From contig JABWCM010000020.1 in the NCBI GenBank assembly GCA_013360285.1, forward strand, positions 1 through 39,138: 39,138 nucleotides of DNA. The letters are read 5' to 3'. Origin of the DNA: Myxococcales bacterium. Its GTDB lineage: Bacteria > Myxococcota_A > UBA9042 > JABWCM01. Below the pieces are notes generated by a model. The model was given only the letters and a program-made list of their open reading frames with translations. It was not told the origin of the DNA and did not search any database. The stretch's first letter is position 1. Each line of letters begins with the position of its first letter. Positions 28,101 to 35,898 of this stretch are shown one piece after another. Both the position numbers and the translations under genes were made by a program.

Positions 28101-28609
28101 GTTGTAATGATACCGAATGTACGGAATGTGTATGCAAATTTGACCCATTCTGTTGCGCTTCGGGTTGGGATGGTTTGTGTGCAGCGTGTGCGAACGGTAC
28201 GGGAGGCGTCGCTGCATGCCAAAATGCCGGCGGCTGTGACAAAGATTGCCCACAGTGCGACGTGTGCGGCAACGGTTTCTGCGGACCGTCGGAAAACTGT
28301 GTCCAATGTCCCGGTGACTGTGGTGCGTGTACCGGCGGTTGTTGCCAAACCAAATCCGGTATCGGATGCGACGATGCCGATTGCCAAAGTTGTGTATGCG
28401 CATTGGATTCGTTCTGTTGTAACGTTGCCTGGGATGGCGCTTGCGCGAGTTGTGCCTCCGGGTCGTCTGCGGCCTGTGATGCATGTACACTGAACAACTG
28501 CGGCCAATGTGATACCTGCGGCAACGGTGTGTGTTTGCCAAATCAGGATTGCTGCGATTGTGCGGCCGACTGCCCCGGCACGTGTATTTTCGGAACGATC
28601 TGCTTATAG
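25157..28609 (+). CDS. Secreted protein with dockerin-like module, three C-type lectin-like domains and cysteine modules
   Basis: An 1150-residue exported protein. After a signal peptide (hydrophobic residues about 9-27) comes the dockerin-like module: GDITGDGSATVVDVQCAI, DLNCDLEVTVVDVQVAI and DANANNCVDTCE. Three C-type lectin-like domains follow at about residues 185-301, 652-769 and 836-955. Each has GGHLVTI or GGHLVSI, a WIG/LIG/FIG core, the EPN motif (GEPNN) and, in the last two, WND; EPN plus WND is the mannose-type calcium and sugar site. Between them lie about 13 short repeats of type CDDxNxCTxDxC and four CC...GC...C..CVC..D..CC...WD..C modules (starting at residues 448, 551, 974 and 1062). 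No catalytic domain is visible. ATG 25157 has GGAG about 7 nt upstream. I infer extracellular glycan binding. Convergent with the giant lipoprotein, 35 bp apart. Confidence 0.85.
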   Translation: MTDLEHAKRFLFGVVCCIGIFLTLDLRAQCLSPAGDITGDGSATVVDVQCAILSALYDLGGQQGAPPGCIFGGDISRPDLNCDLEVTVVDVQVAISAVLGSKLDVSIDANANNCVDTCEASCAGKPNGAVCDDLDPCTVADSCTNQNCTGQPKNCNDGNLCTTDTCGAGGVCSNKGTQTAANGASYYYLCPNANWSTAQTNCVGLGGHLVTINNAQENDFIDVQTGNGSKGSYWIGYNDLQTEGTFVWASGQPNSFTDFCSGEPNNFNGNQDCVRTNWLCFNGSYRWDDAECAATIPFVCEVTCNDGNACTTDVANADGTCSATPISCSDNNQCTADSCNPASGCVFTPIVCDDANSCTTNGCNPNSGCTFTPVPTEQCTTIFGIEICTPLPPILCDDNNACTVETLCAKSGACQGGSPTNCNDNNGCTLDGCVPSTGCTHSNLAADCCSAKSTTGCGNSACQDCVCGMDGFCCSTSWDTICASEANNQCASVCACGSLGCNDNNACTSGDLCGGGSCVGAPIVCDDGLACTVNGCEPASGCTTITLSADCCVSKSVPGCGNLTCQTCVCSADGFCCSTAWDGLCAGRAQNQCASSCLCAADICDDANGCTANDECQAGNCQGTPVGCDDQNPCTADQCVFACDDGVLSGPSCYMLVHSQIVNFNTAEAECQAWGGHLVTIESAAENSFIANQVNAGCPAPAKTALIGLNDVITEGKYVWTNGDPLTFSSWATGEPNNSGDEDAAHIYTTGFWNDIGVGNTFNCFVCEKAAEASCQHPPAPPGTACPDDGNLCTNNVCDGTGSCKADPVNCDDNNKCTVDSCNPAGGCDGYVNGSSCYRIESPEPGINWTTAENECIAWGGHLVSINSAAENTFLHALADIECPAPFMHSFIGLNDLTTEGVYQWIAGDAVTYLNWNAGEPNNSGNEDVGEMLLASGKWNDLPAAFLRNCLICEKPLSNTTGCVNTATDCDGDCCSLNGSTGCNDTECTECVCKFDPFCCASGWDGLCAACANGTGGVAACQNAGGCDKDCPQCDVCGNGFCGPSENCVQCPGDCGACTGGCCQTKSGIGCDDADCQSCVCALDSFCCNVAWDGACASCASGSSAACDACTLNNCGQCDTCGNGVCLPNQDCCDCAADCPGTCIFGTICL

Positions 28610-28644
28610 GGATCCCTTTGTCCCGGCCCCCCCCTTTTGTAAGG

Positions 28645-30062
28645 TCAATCACATTCGTTGTCGTCTTCGGTAAAAATATTGTTCTTTTTGCAATTCCCCG
28701 ATTTACATTGGCTGTCACTGCAACACGACTGACCGGAGTTCAACGAGTTTTTGGTCACACATTCCGACAGGTTGAACTCACCATCCCAAATACAATACCC
28801 CCCTTTGCATTGGCTGGCGCTGGTACAATTAACGCAGTCGTTTTTCAGCGCCTTACATTCGCCGATCCACGGAGTGCCTGCGACGCACGAACCTGTGCAA
28901 TATCCGATACATTCAGCATCATCATAACAACTTTCCCCGGCCGACTTGGAATTGTCTGCGGTAATACAGCGCCCGGCCGGTTCACAGTCACAGTTTCCTG
29001 ACGAACACTTTTCGTCATCCGAACCACAATAAGAATGGTCGCCCACCTCGGTATAACAATTTCCTCCGCTGCAATACTGGGTCCCCGGAGAGGGGCAATC
29101 GTTGTCGGTATTACATTTGCAGGTGCCCTGCGGGTCAAACACACAGTCCGCCGAACACCGGTCCGATTCACATTCGTTGTCGGCATAGCAGGTTTCCCCA
29201 TATTCTTTGGAATTGGGGGTATAACAGGTGCCCAGGTTGATCCCGAAAATATCGTCGACACATCCCCCACATTCCCCACTTTGACACTCGCTGTCGGTAT
29301 CACACCCTTCTCCGTCGTCTTTGTACAGTTCGCAGTATGGGGTTCCCAATACGGGCGTATAACAATGTTCGTTTCCGTCGATCCCATTGATGGGGTCGTC
29401 GGTATCGCAATCGGCGTCGTCTTGGCAAACACATTCGCCCCCCGAACATTTGTCCGATTTACATTGATCGTCCACACAGCAGTCTTGCCCTACGTTTTTG
29501 GAGTTGGGTTCGTAACATTTGCCCAGCACCGATGCCGAACATTCGCTGGAGATACATTTTTTGTCGGCGTCACAGGTTTCGCAGTCTTCCTTGTTGGGGT
29601 AACACAAATGGTCATCAAAGGTGCCGTTATTGCAGTATTCGTCGGCTTCGCAATCCGCTTCGACATCGCATTTGCATTTGCCGCCGATCCCGCAGAGGGA
29701 GCTGCAAATGTCGGTGACACACTCTGCATCGACTTTGCAACTGGCACCGACATCCTTGGAGTTGGGAGTATAGCAAAATCCACAGATTCCAAATTCCCCC
29801 TCTACACTGCATTCGCCGGAAATACACTGGCCATCCCCACCACACCCTTCGCCGTCGGCCTTTTTGGCTTTGCAACTATTGGTGCCGATTGTTCCGATAA
29901 ATCCTTGATCACAATACTGATTGGCGGCGCAGTCGTTGTCGTCGGCGCACACACAGGTTCCTTTGATACATAACTCGGCGGTACATTTTCCGGAAACACA
30001 CTCGTTGTTGGCATAACAATCTTCACCCAGCTCTTTGGAGTTTGGCTCAAAACAAATGCCCA
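28645..30062 (-). repeat. Six cysteine-rich CYxPNSK repeats (69-98 residues each)
   Basis: The C-terminal tail of the giant lipoprotein repeats a unit beginning GxCYxPNSKxxGxxC, followed by D-EC-S-CS, G-CKC--D-DC----YC, and GE-C--D--C-SGEC. Openings of the six copies: CFEPNSKELG, CYTPNSKDVG, CYEPNSKNVG, CYTPNSKEYG, CITADNSKSAG and CVTKNSLNSG, the last two degenerate. The pattern resembles EB or Dickkopf-type small disulfide modules; the assignment is by cysteine spacing only. Confidence 0.8.
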
Positions 30063-33000
30063 ATGATACAAAGCCGTCGGCAATACACCCACAATAGTTA
30101 CTTTTGCAGTAATTGTCTTTTAAGCAGGTCTGACCATTTTCCAGTTTTTCGGTACAAATCGAGATATAACAAAACTCCTCGGGAGTACAAAACGCGGGTC
30201 CGATACAAAAATCCCCACAGCCTAGGCCAATATCGATGTCCGTGGGGGAAAAACATGCGGAAACTCCACAGTCAAAAACGTCCCCCTCACCTGGTTCCGG
30301 ATGGTGGCTGTATTCCCCACTGCCGCACAAGTCCAATGTCGTAAAATCAAAGGACATCGAAAGCACGAGCATGCCGAGGTCGATGTCGGTACCCAAAATG
30401 GTGACCTCCCCGAAATCCCACACCGTTTCAAATTCCACGGAGTTTCCATCCATACGGAATTGTGACGAAATAAAATCCCATCCGAAGATCACCAACGTCC
30501 CCACAACATCGATGTACCAATCGGCGCTGTTGAGCAAAATGTCGAACCCACCTTCCAGTCCGAAGTCTCCAAGTCCTCCCAAACCGATGGCCAAATCGAT
30601 GTTGCCCGTCGCCTGAAAAATGTGATCAAACGCGTTGGTGCAGGCTCCCGTTGGCGGGCAGGCAAACAGAACCGAGCCACCGGTGGACACCACGTCGTTG
30701 CCTTTTGCTCCCGTAAACGCCACTTCCGCGGTCATGCCGAACGACACATCCAACAAATCCACAAATCCAAACAACCCGTCGTCAAAATTGTCGGGTACAA
30801 AGTCGGGGCCGTATCCGCCGATGACAAAATCCCCAAGAGGTGTCGGCAAAAGTGTGAATTCTTTGATATACAGGCTGCCAAAGATCGAGGAAGTCGATAT
30901 TTGTACCTGGGTTGCAGCTTCGATGTTTCCCAAAATGGGTAAGTCCAGAATAAATCCTGCCTGGAACCACAATCCCGGGCCGTCTTCACTGCCTTTGGAT
31001 CCCGGTACCCGCAACGCCAACTTAAAAAACAAGTCGTTGTTGACCAAACTGTTGTTGATTTGTGCCCCACCCACCACATCACCATGTAATGCGGCTCCGG
31101 TTTCGTAATGGCGGGTGTTGTGCGCTTTGGTTCCGCTGTCGTAATCGAACTCGTAACGGGCAATCAAATCGGGGTCCCCCGTGTAAGATAACGTGAGATC
31201 CGAAACCGACGATTGTTTTAAAAAGTGTTTTTCGCCGTTGATTTCGGCCTGTGTTCGTTTGGTTTTCCAGATTCGGATATCGTCGATTCGGGTCAAACCG
31301 GTTCCCATCGTTAACTTAGCGGCATTGGTTCCTGCCCCACCGGAAAACTCTTTTTTGGTGTTCAGTACGGACTTTTTTGTCCCGTCGACAAAAATCGCTA
31401 TGTTGTTGCCGTCAAAAACCACGCTGACATTGGTCCAAACCCCGCTTGGCACCACTCCGTGTTCGGTTGTAAAAATCCGCTCCAACCCATCTTTGCGAAA
31501 TCGGGCTGACACCTTGGCTTTACCCGAAACCGCGTCGCCGATCCCAATGGTGTAGCCGTTTTTGCCGTCGTCTTTGGATACGATGACCGACGAAAACGGG
31601 TCGGTGCCAAATGAGTTATCGCGCACCAGTGCTTCGATGGTACCGGACGTGAGGTTTAACGCTGCGGCGTGGTTGACTTCGATCGACCCCCCTCCCAACT
31701 CGCAGATTTGGCGGAACGGGTCCCCCACGATTTGAAAAATCCCCAGCCCCAGAAAATCAAACGGTTCGACTGCGGCTTCGAGATAGAGCCCCGCGGTGTC
31801 GGCGAATCCATGAAGCGTAAACTGGGTTCCAAAAATGTCGACGTCGATGTCGGCAAGAAATCCGGATTGAAAGTCGACGCCAAAAACTTCGGTGTCGTGA
31901 GTCGAGGCGTATACGAGGAAATGGTTGACGTCGATGCCGACAGACGACAGGTTCAAATCGGGTAGCGGCACGGTCGGCAATGCGTTGGGAAGGTAACTTT
32001 GTAACGTGTCAAACAGGTCTATCGACAAATCGATAAACGTCCCAGGGAACGAAAAGTTGGCGATTTCCAAACGGAAAATAAACGTCGGAAGCGGCAAACA
32101 TGCACCCAGAATACACAGTCCGCTGGGTGTGGGTTCCAAATCAAAATAAATGGTTCCGCCAAACAAGGTAATTCCGTTGGGCGGCGGAGGGGCGGGATAA
32201 GATTGGGGAACTGCCCAGGCGAGTTCCGAAGGCCAATTGTTTAACGTATCAAGCCAATAAACATCGCCCGTAAATCCAAAACTTTTGGGTACCGGAATTT
32301 GTCCTGAATACGTGATGCCGATTTCAAATCCGGGGTTTTGAATGGCGAATTTCTGGATTCCCAGCGGGTCGTACCATCGTCCCACCACGTTCGATGTAAT
32401 GGTGAACGATACCCCCACCGTGCCGAAACCGATGGCGAACGAAGCCGTTCCCACAAGGGGGCTTTCCTGGGTACTTGGCTGGAGAGTCGCCTGCGAACTG
32501 ATGAAAAATTCGACGGACCCTGGGGTGAGTTCACCACCGACGGTCATCGAGTCAAACACCAGGCTGTCAATGCCGGTAAATCCGGTGTCTTCGTCGATGA
32601 TAACCCAGTCAAATGGAATGGTCGCCGAAATGTTGACCGTTGATGGAGACACACTGATGGCAAACAGGATCTCTTCGGAAATTCCACCGATGGGGACGGG
32701 CAGGGGGGCGAGCGTAAATAGGGTGATTCCCGTGGGGATGTCGACATCGTCGCTGGGTTTCAGCGGGGTGTTTAATAGGTCATAGGAGTCGAGTTCCACC
32801 GTTGTGGCAGCAACGATCAGATCCACGTTCCCCAAAGTCGGAATGGTGATGTCCGGCAAGTCGCCGATAAAATAAACGCCCGCCCCAGAGCCCGTAATGA
32901 TTCCCCCTTCAATGCCAAACTCCAGGTATTCCGCAGGAGAACATGGGGCAAAGATGCAGATTTTTGCCGTCGATGAAACCGATATCGAATAGGTTCCGGC

Positions 33001-35820
33001 ATTGGAATCAATGGTGAAGGTAAGTGTGGGATCGACGAGCTTAAATAAGTCCCCCACAAGAGAGTTCAGCGGCAAAATGGTGCCGTCGTAGCCCCCCTGT
33101 AACTTGAAGGCGTTTGGTTCTACCGTGCCGGATACCGCGATGTTGAATGTGGTGGAACCAATGGTGATTTGAATTGTGCCGGACAGAGTCACCGCCATGT
33201 TGCCATTCGTGTCCAACGCGGCGGCAACACCGGCATTTTTTAAGACCAAACCCGGTACAAGGGTGAGGTTGAGGCCAACGATGGTGGAAACGCTCAACGT
33301 GACGTCGCCGTCATCAAAACCAAACGTGCCTGAAAGTTGTTCAACTTCAATTCCCAGCGACGGAAGAACGTTCCAGGTTTCGCCGGGTTGCAGTGCCACC
33401 GACAAGGTGATCGGTCCATCGGACACATAAACGCCGGTCAATCGTAACGGCAATGCCGCGTCGCCGGTTCCGATGGTCATGTCGCCGACCAAGCTGATGC
33501 CCGAAGACGTGATCGTCAAAGTCAATACGTCAAATACAAAACCAGGCGCCAGTTGGACGTTTTGTGCGGCGATTACGAACGAGTACGGACTACCGGGGGT
33601 CAACGTGCCGGCAATGGTGACCGTTTTTCCTTCAAAAACCATCGATCCGGTGACGGTGACGGTCAACGGTTTGCCTTCGGCTGGACAGGTTTGAAACGAC
33701 AACGTGGGGAAGGAGATGCCCAAAACGGATTGGGATGTCAGCGATCCGCCAAAACAGCCGGTGATTTGCCCCCCCGTGGGTAAATTGAGGGTACCGGTTA
33801 ACGTGACGGTGAATGGGTCGAGCTTCGCGGTGCCCGACAACCCGAGGTTGACCCCCTGGGCGGCAATAACGGCCGTTCCGGTTACGGTGGACAACGACAG
33901 GGGGCCGACGTTGGCTGCGGACGCGGCCACCGTCACGGTAGCTGTCCACTTGTTGTTGACCCGGTCCAACGTGCCGGTTGCCGATGTGGCGGCGAAATCG
34001 ACTCCCGTCATGGGGGACCAGGATTTTCCGGGTTGCAGGGTGATGGTTAGGTGAAGTTCACCGACTTTTTTGTAGGTTCCGACGACGGAAAATTCCGTGG
34101 CTCCCGCGCCCAAGTTGAGGTCGGCTATGAGGTTGTATTCCGTGCCGCTTTCGGTCAACGACAAAGACAAGTTGTCCAATGCGATGATGTTGGGGACAAT
34201 TTCTACGTCGTCGACCACCAAGGTGAGGGTCCACGGCGAAGGAACGGTCAATACTCCGGCGAATTCTGTGTCCTGCCCCTCAAATCCGATGATTCCGCTA
34301 AGGCTGATGTTGGCTGTTCCGTCGGATTTGCGGCACGCGGTCACCTGCACGTTTTGGTAAGATACGCCGAGGATGGTCGCGGTTGTGGTTCCCGTAAAAC
34401 AACCTGTGACAGGGGCAATGGGGGTGGCCTGGGTCAACGAACCTGTCAGAGATGCGGTAAACGGTCCCAACTGGGCGCCTCCGGTAAAGGTGACGTTCCA
34501 TGTGCTGTTTGGTGCAAAGGTGGCCGAAAAGCTGGCGCTTGAAAGAACAAATCCCGGTGCGACTGTGACCGAGGGTGTGTTGCCGGCGATGGTTACGGTC
34601 CAGTCGGCACCGCTGCGACTTAAGTCACCGGTGGTATTGTTGAGGGTCAGATTGAACCCGCCGCCAAAGGGTGTCCAGGGTTTGTCCGCCGGTTGAACGA
34701 GATCGAGGATCACATTTCCGGACGCAGGCAAATCGCCGCTGACGTTGAGGAACAATTTCTGGTTGGTGTTTCCAATCGCCAAATCGGCGCTGAGTTCGGC
34801 CGTGGAGATTCCGTCTGCGAGATCAAGAGTCACCGTTTGTAGGGTGATTCCGGTATCCAACGGAAGGGCGTTGATGGAGCAGGTCACGACGAGCGGCGCC
34901 GTTGTGGAAAAGGTTCCCGTCGTAGTGACTTGGGCGCCGGCGACTGTGATCTGGCCGGTGAGGGTGTTGCTGATGGTGCCGTTGGCCAGACGGCAGACTT
35001 TGAGGGTAGTCCCATTAAAAACAACCGGTCCCACGGTCATGGTGGATGTTCCGGTAACACACCAGATAACCGGCGCGGCGGGTGCTGTTTTGGTGAGGGT
35101 GCCGGTGACGGTCACTGCGCCAAACAATCCCATTTGAAAGGTACCGCTGACGGTCACATTGAAGGTGGGGGTACCAATGGGACCACTAAGCGCCAGGTTG
35201 TTGGCCGCCGAGCCGAAATATTCAAAACCATCGCAGTCGGAATCGACCCCATCGTCGGGAAGTTCCGGTCCGGTGCAGGCGGCCGCGGCCTCAAACCAGG
35301 ACTGTTTGGGGGATCGTTCAGGACTGCGCTCAGGAGCACAAGTGGGATCCGGGGTGGTTTCGCAAAGATCGGGGCATCCATTGTGATTCTGGTCGATAGA
35401 CGAGTCCAACGATTCCCCGATGGCCAAATGGATCGTGACGGTGGCATCGGTAATGTCGAGCGCGCCGTCGCAGTTGGCATCGGTTGTACCGGTGACACAG
35501 CCCGGTGGGGTTTGACCGGCCAGTTCACTTAACAAAGCCAAAACTTCACATTGGACGTCGAGCACCGACACTTGACCGTCGACCACGACGTCTCCCGCAA
35601 CAACACAACTGTTGCCGCACAACGAGGGTGTGCGGGTGTTCAGAGGTGCATTCACAACGGCGCGAGAAGCCGCATCCTGGTGTATGCCCGATGAAGTGTC
35701 GGCGATGGAATCGGACACCAACCCATCGGCAATAGATGCCGGTGGGCTGCTGCTTTCACAGGCGATGAACAAGACGGAGATGATCACAATGAAATGGTTA
35801 CGGAACTGGGTTGCGGTCAT
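28645..35820 (-). CDS. Giant surface lipoprotein with dockerin-like module, beta repeats, LamG-like domain and cysteine-rich tail
   Basis: About 2391 residues. The start is ATG 35820, with AAAGGA upstream and a signal peptide ending in LFIAC (Cys21, a lipobox), so it is lipid-anchored. Layout: dockerin-like module (about 76-152: GDVVVDGQVSVLDVQCEV, DANCDGALDITDATVTI, DQNHNGCPDLCE); three tandem ~218-residue beta-rich repeats (nt 35136 to 33172, about residues 229-883); a long beta-rich region of unknown fold; a LamG or pentraxin-like domain (about 1375-1530, with SGTIEALVRD, GVWTNVSVVFDGNNIAIFVD and IDDIRIWK); another unassigned beta region; and a cysteine-rich tail (about 1840-2391) with six CYxPNSK-type repeats. 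No enzyme motif is seen. A lipid anchor with a long stalk and terminal binding modules suggests an adhesin or matrix protein; this is inference. It is divergent from the 794-residue cysteine-repeat gene with only 78 bp between. Confidence 0.85.
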   Translation of the reverse strand: MTATQFRNHFIVIISVLFIACESSSPPASIADGLVSDSIADTSSGIHQDAASRAVVNAPLNTRTPSLCGNSCVVAGDVVVDGQVSVLDVQCEVLALLSELAGQTPPGCVTGTTDANCDGALDITDATVTIHLAIGESLDSSIDQNHNGCPDLCETTPDPTCAPERSPERSPKQSWFEAAAACTGPELPDDGVDSDCDGFEYFGSAANNLALSGPIGTPTFNVTVSGTFQMGLFGAVTVTGTLTKTAPAAPVIWCVTGTSTMTVGPVVFNGTTLKVCRLANGTISNTLTGQITVAGAQVTTTGTFSTTAPLVVTCSINALPLDTGITLQTVTLDLADGISTAELSADLAIGNTNQKLFLNVSGDLPASGNVILDLVQPADKPWTPFGGGFNLTLNNTTGDLSRSGADWTVTIAGNTPSVTVAPGFVLSSASFSATFAPNSTWNVTFTGGAQLGPFTASLTGSLTQATPIAPVTGCFTGTTTATILGVSYQNVQVTACRKSDGTANISLSGIIGFEGQDTEFAGVLTVPSPWTLTLVVDDVEIVPNIIALDNLSLSLTESGTEYNLIADLNLGAGATEFSVVGTYKKVGELHLTITLQPGKSWSPMTGVDFAATSATGTLDRVNNKWTATVTVAASAANVGPLSLSTVTGTAVIAAQGVNLGLSGTAKLDPFTVTLTGTLNLPTGGQITGCFGGSLTSQSVLGISFPTLSFQTCPAEGKPLTVTVTGSMVFEGKTVTIAGTLTPGSPYSFVIAAQNVQLAPGFVFDVLTLTITSSGISLVGDMTIGTGDAALPLRLTGVYVSDGPITLSVALQPGETWNVLPSLGIEVEQLSGTFGFDDGDVTLSVSTIVGLNLTLVPGLVLKNAGVAAALDTNGNMAVTLSGTIQITIGSTTFNIAVSGTVEPNAFKLQGGYDGTILPLNSLVGDLFKLVDPTLTFTIDSNAGTYSISVSSTAKICIFAPCSPAEYLEFGIEGGIITGSGAGVYFIGDLPDITIPTLGNVDLIVAATTVELDSYDLLNTPLKPSDDVDIPTGITLFTLAPLPVPIGGISEEILFAISVSPSTVNISATIPFDWVIIDEDTGFTGIDSLVFDSMTVGGELTPGSVEFFISSQATLQPSTQESPLVGTASFAIGFGTVGVSFTITSNVVGRWYDPLGIQKFAIQNPGFEIGITYSGQIPVPKSFGFTGDVYWLDTLNNWPSELAWAVPQSYPAPPPPNGITLFGGTIYFDLEPTPSGLCILGACLPLPTFIFRLEIANFSFPGTFIDLSIDLFDTLQSYLPNALPTVPLPDLNLSSVGIDVNHFLVYASTHDTEVFGVDFQSGFLADIDVDIFGTQFTLHGFADTAGLYLEAAVEPFDFLGLGIFQIVGDPFRQICELGGGSIEVNHAAALNLTSGTIEALVRDNSFGTDPFSSVIVSKDDGKNGYTIGIGDAVSGKAKVSARFRKDGLERIFTTEHGVVPSGVWTNVSVVFDGNNIAIFVDGTKKSVLNTKKEFSGGAGTNAAKLTMGTGLTRIDDIRIWKTKRTQAEINGEKHFLKQSSVSDLTLSYTGDPDLIARYEFDYDSGTKAHNTRHYETGAALHGDVVGGAQINNSLVNNDLFFKLALRVPGSKGSEDGPGLWFQAGFILDLPILGNIEAATQVQISTSSIFGSLYIKEFTLLPTPLGDFVIGGYGPDFVPDNFDDGLFGFVDLLDVSFGMTAEVAFTGAKGNDVVSTGGSVLFACPPTGACTNAFDHIFQATGNIDLAIGLGGLGDFGLEGGFDILLNSADWYIDVVGTLVIFGWDFISSQFRMDGNSVEFETVWDFGEVTILGTDIDLGMLVLSMSFDFTTLDLCGSGEYSHHPEPGEGDVFDCGVSACFSPTDIDIGLGCGDFCIGPAFCTPEEFCYISICTEKLENGQTCLKDNYCKSNYCGCIADGFVSLGICFEPNSKELGEDCYANNECVSGKCTAELCIKGTCVCADDNDCAANQYCDQGFIGTIGTNSCKAKKADGEGCGGDGQCISGECSVEGEFGICGFCYTPNSKDVGASCKVDAECVTDICSSLCGIGGKCKCDVEADCEADEYCNNGTFDDHLCYPNKEDCETCDADKKCISSECSASVLGKCYEPNSKNVGQDCCVDDQCKSDKCSGGECVCQDDADCDTDDPINGIDGNEHCYTPVLGTPYCELYKDDGEGCDTDSECQSGECGGCVDDIFGINLGTCYTPNSKEYGETCYADNECESDRCSADCVFDPQGTCKCNTDNDCPSPGTQYCSGGNCYTEVGDHSYCGSDDEKCSSGNCDCEPAGRCITADNSKSAGESCYDDAECIGYCTGSCVAGTPWIGECKALKNDCVNCTSASQCKGGYCIWDGEFNLSECVTKNSLNSGQSCCSDSQCKSGNCKKNNIFTEDDNECD
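33172..35136 (-). repeat. Three tandem ~218-residue beta-rich repeats
   Basis: Units of 220, 216 and 219 residues begin near nt 35136, 34476 and 33828. Shared landmarks are PFTxxLTGTL or equivalent, W/GCFTGT or GCFGGS, a second Cys about 22 residues later, F-G/EG---AGTLT, and LQPGKSWSP / LQPGETWNV / ADKPWTPFGG. Sequence identity is moderate, so the copies are old. A degenerate fourth start follows near 33170. I recognise no named family. Confidence 0.8.
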
Positions 35821-35898
35821 GGTATGGTCCTTTGGTCTACGAACGACCGGTTCACTCAATGATCCCGGTGTATCATTTTCGAGGAATTTGAGGTACGT
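35821..35898. promoter_or_regulatory. Short divergent control region of two island genes
   Basis: Only 78 bp separate the starts of the giant lipoprotein (minus) and the cysteine-repeat protein (plus), and both ribosome-binding sites lie inside it. Promoters for both genes must be packed or overlapping here, which suggests joint regulation. No clear -10/-35 pair was identified. Confidence 0.4.

Noticed and set aside
28645-35820. Long plus-strand frames opposite the giant lipoprotein (for example 29035-29973)
   Set aside because: They are antisense shadows of a repetitive Gly/Thr/Val/Cys-rich gene, with no family similarity.
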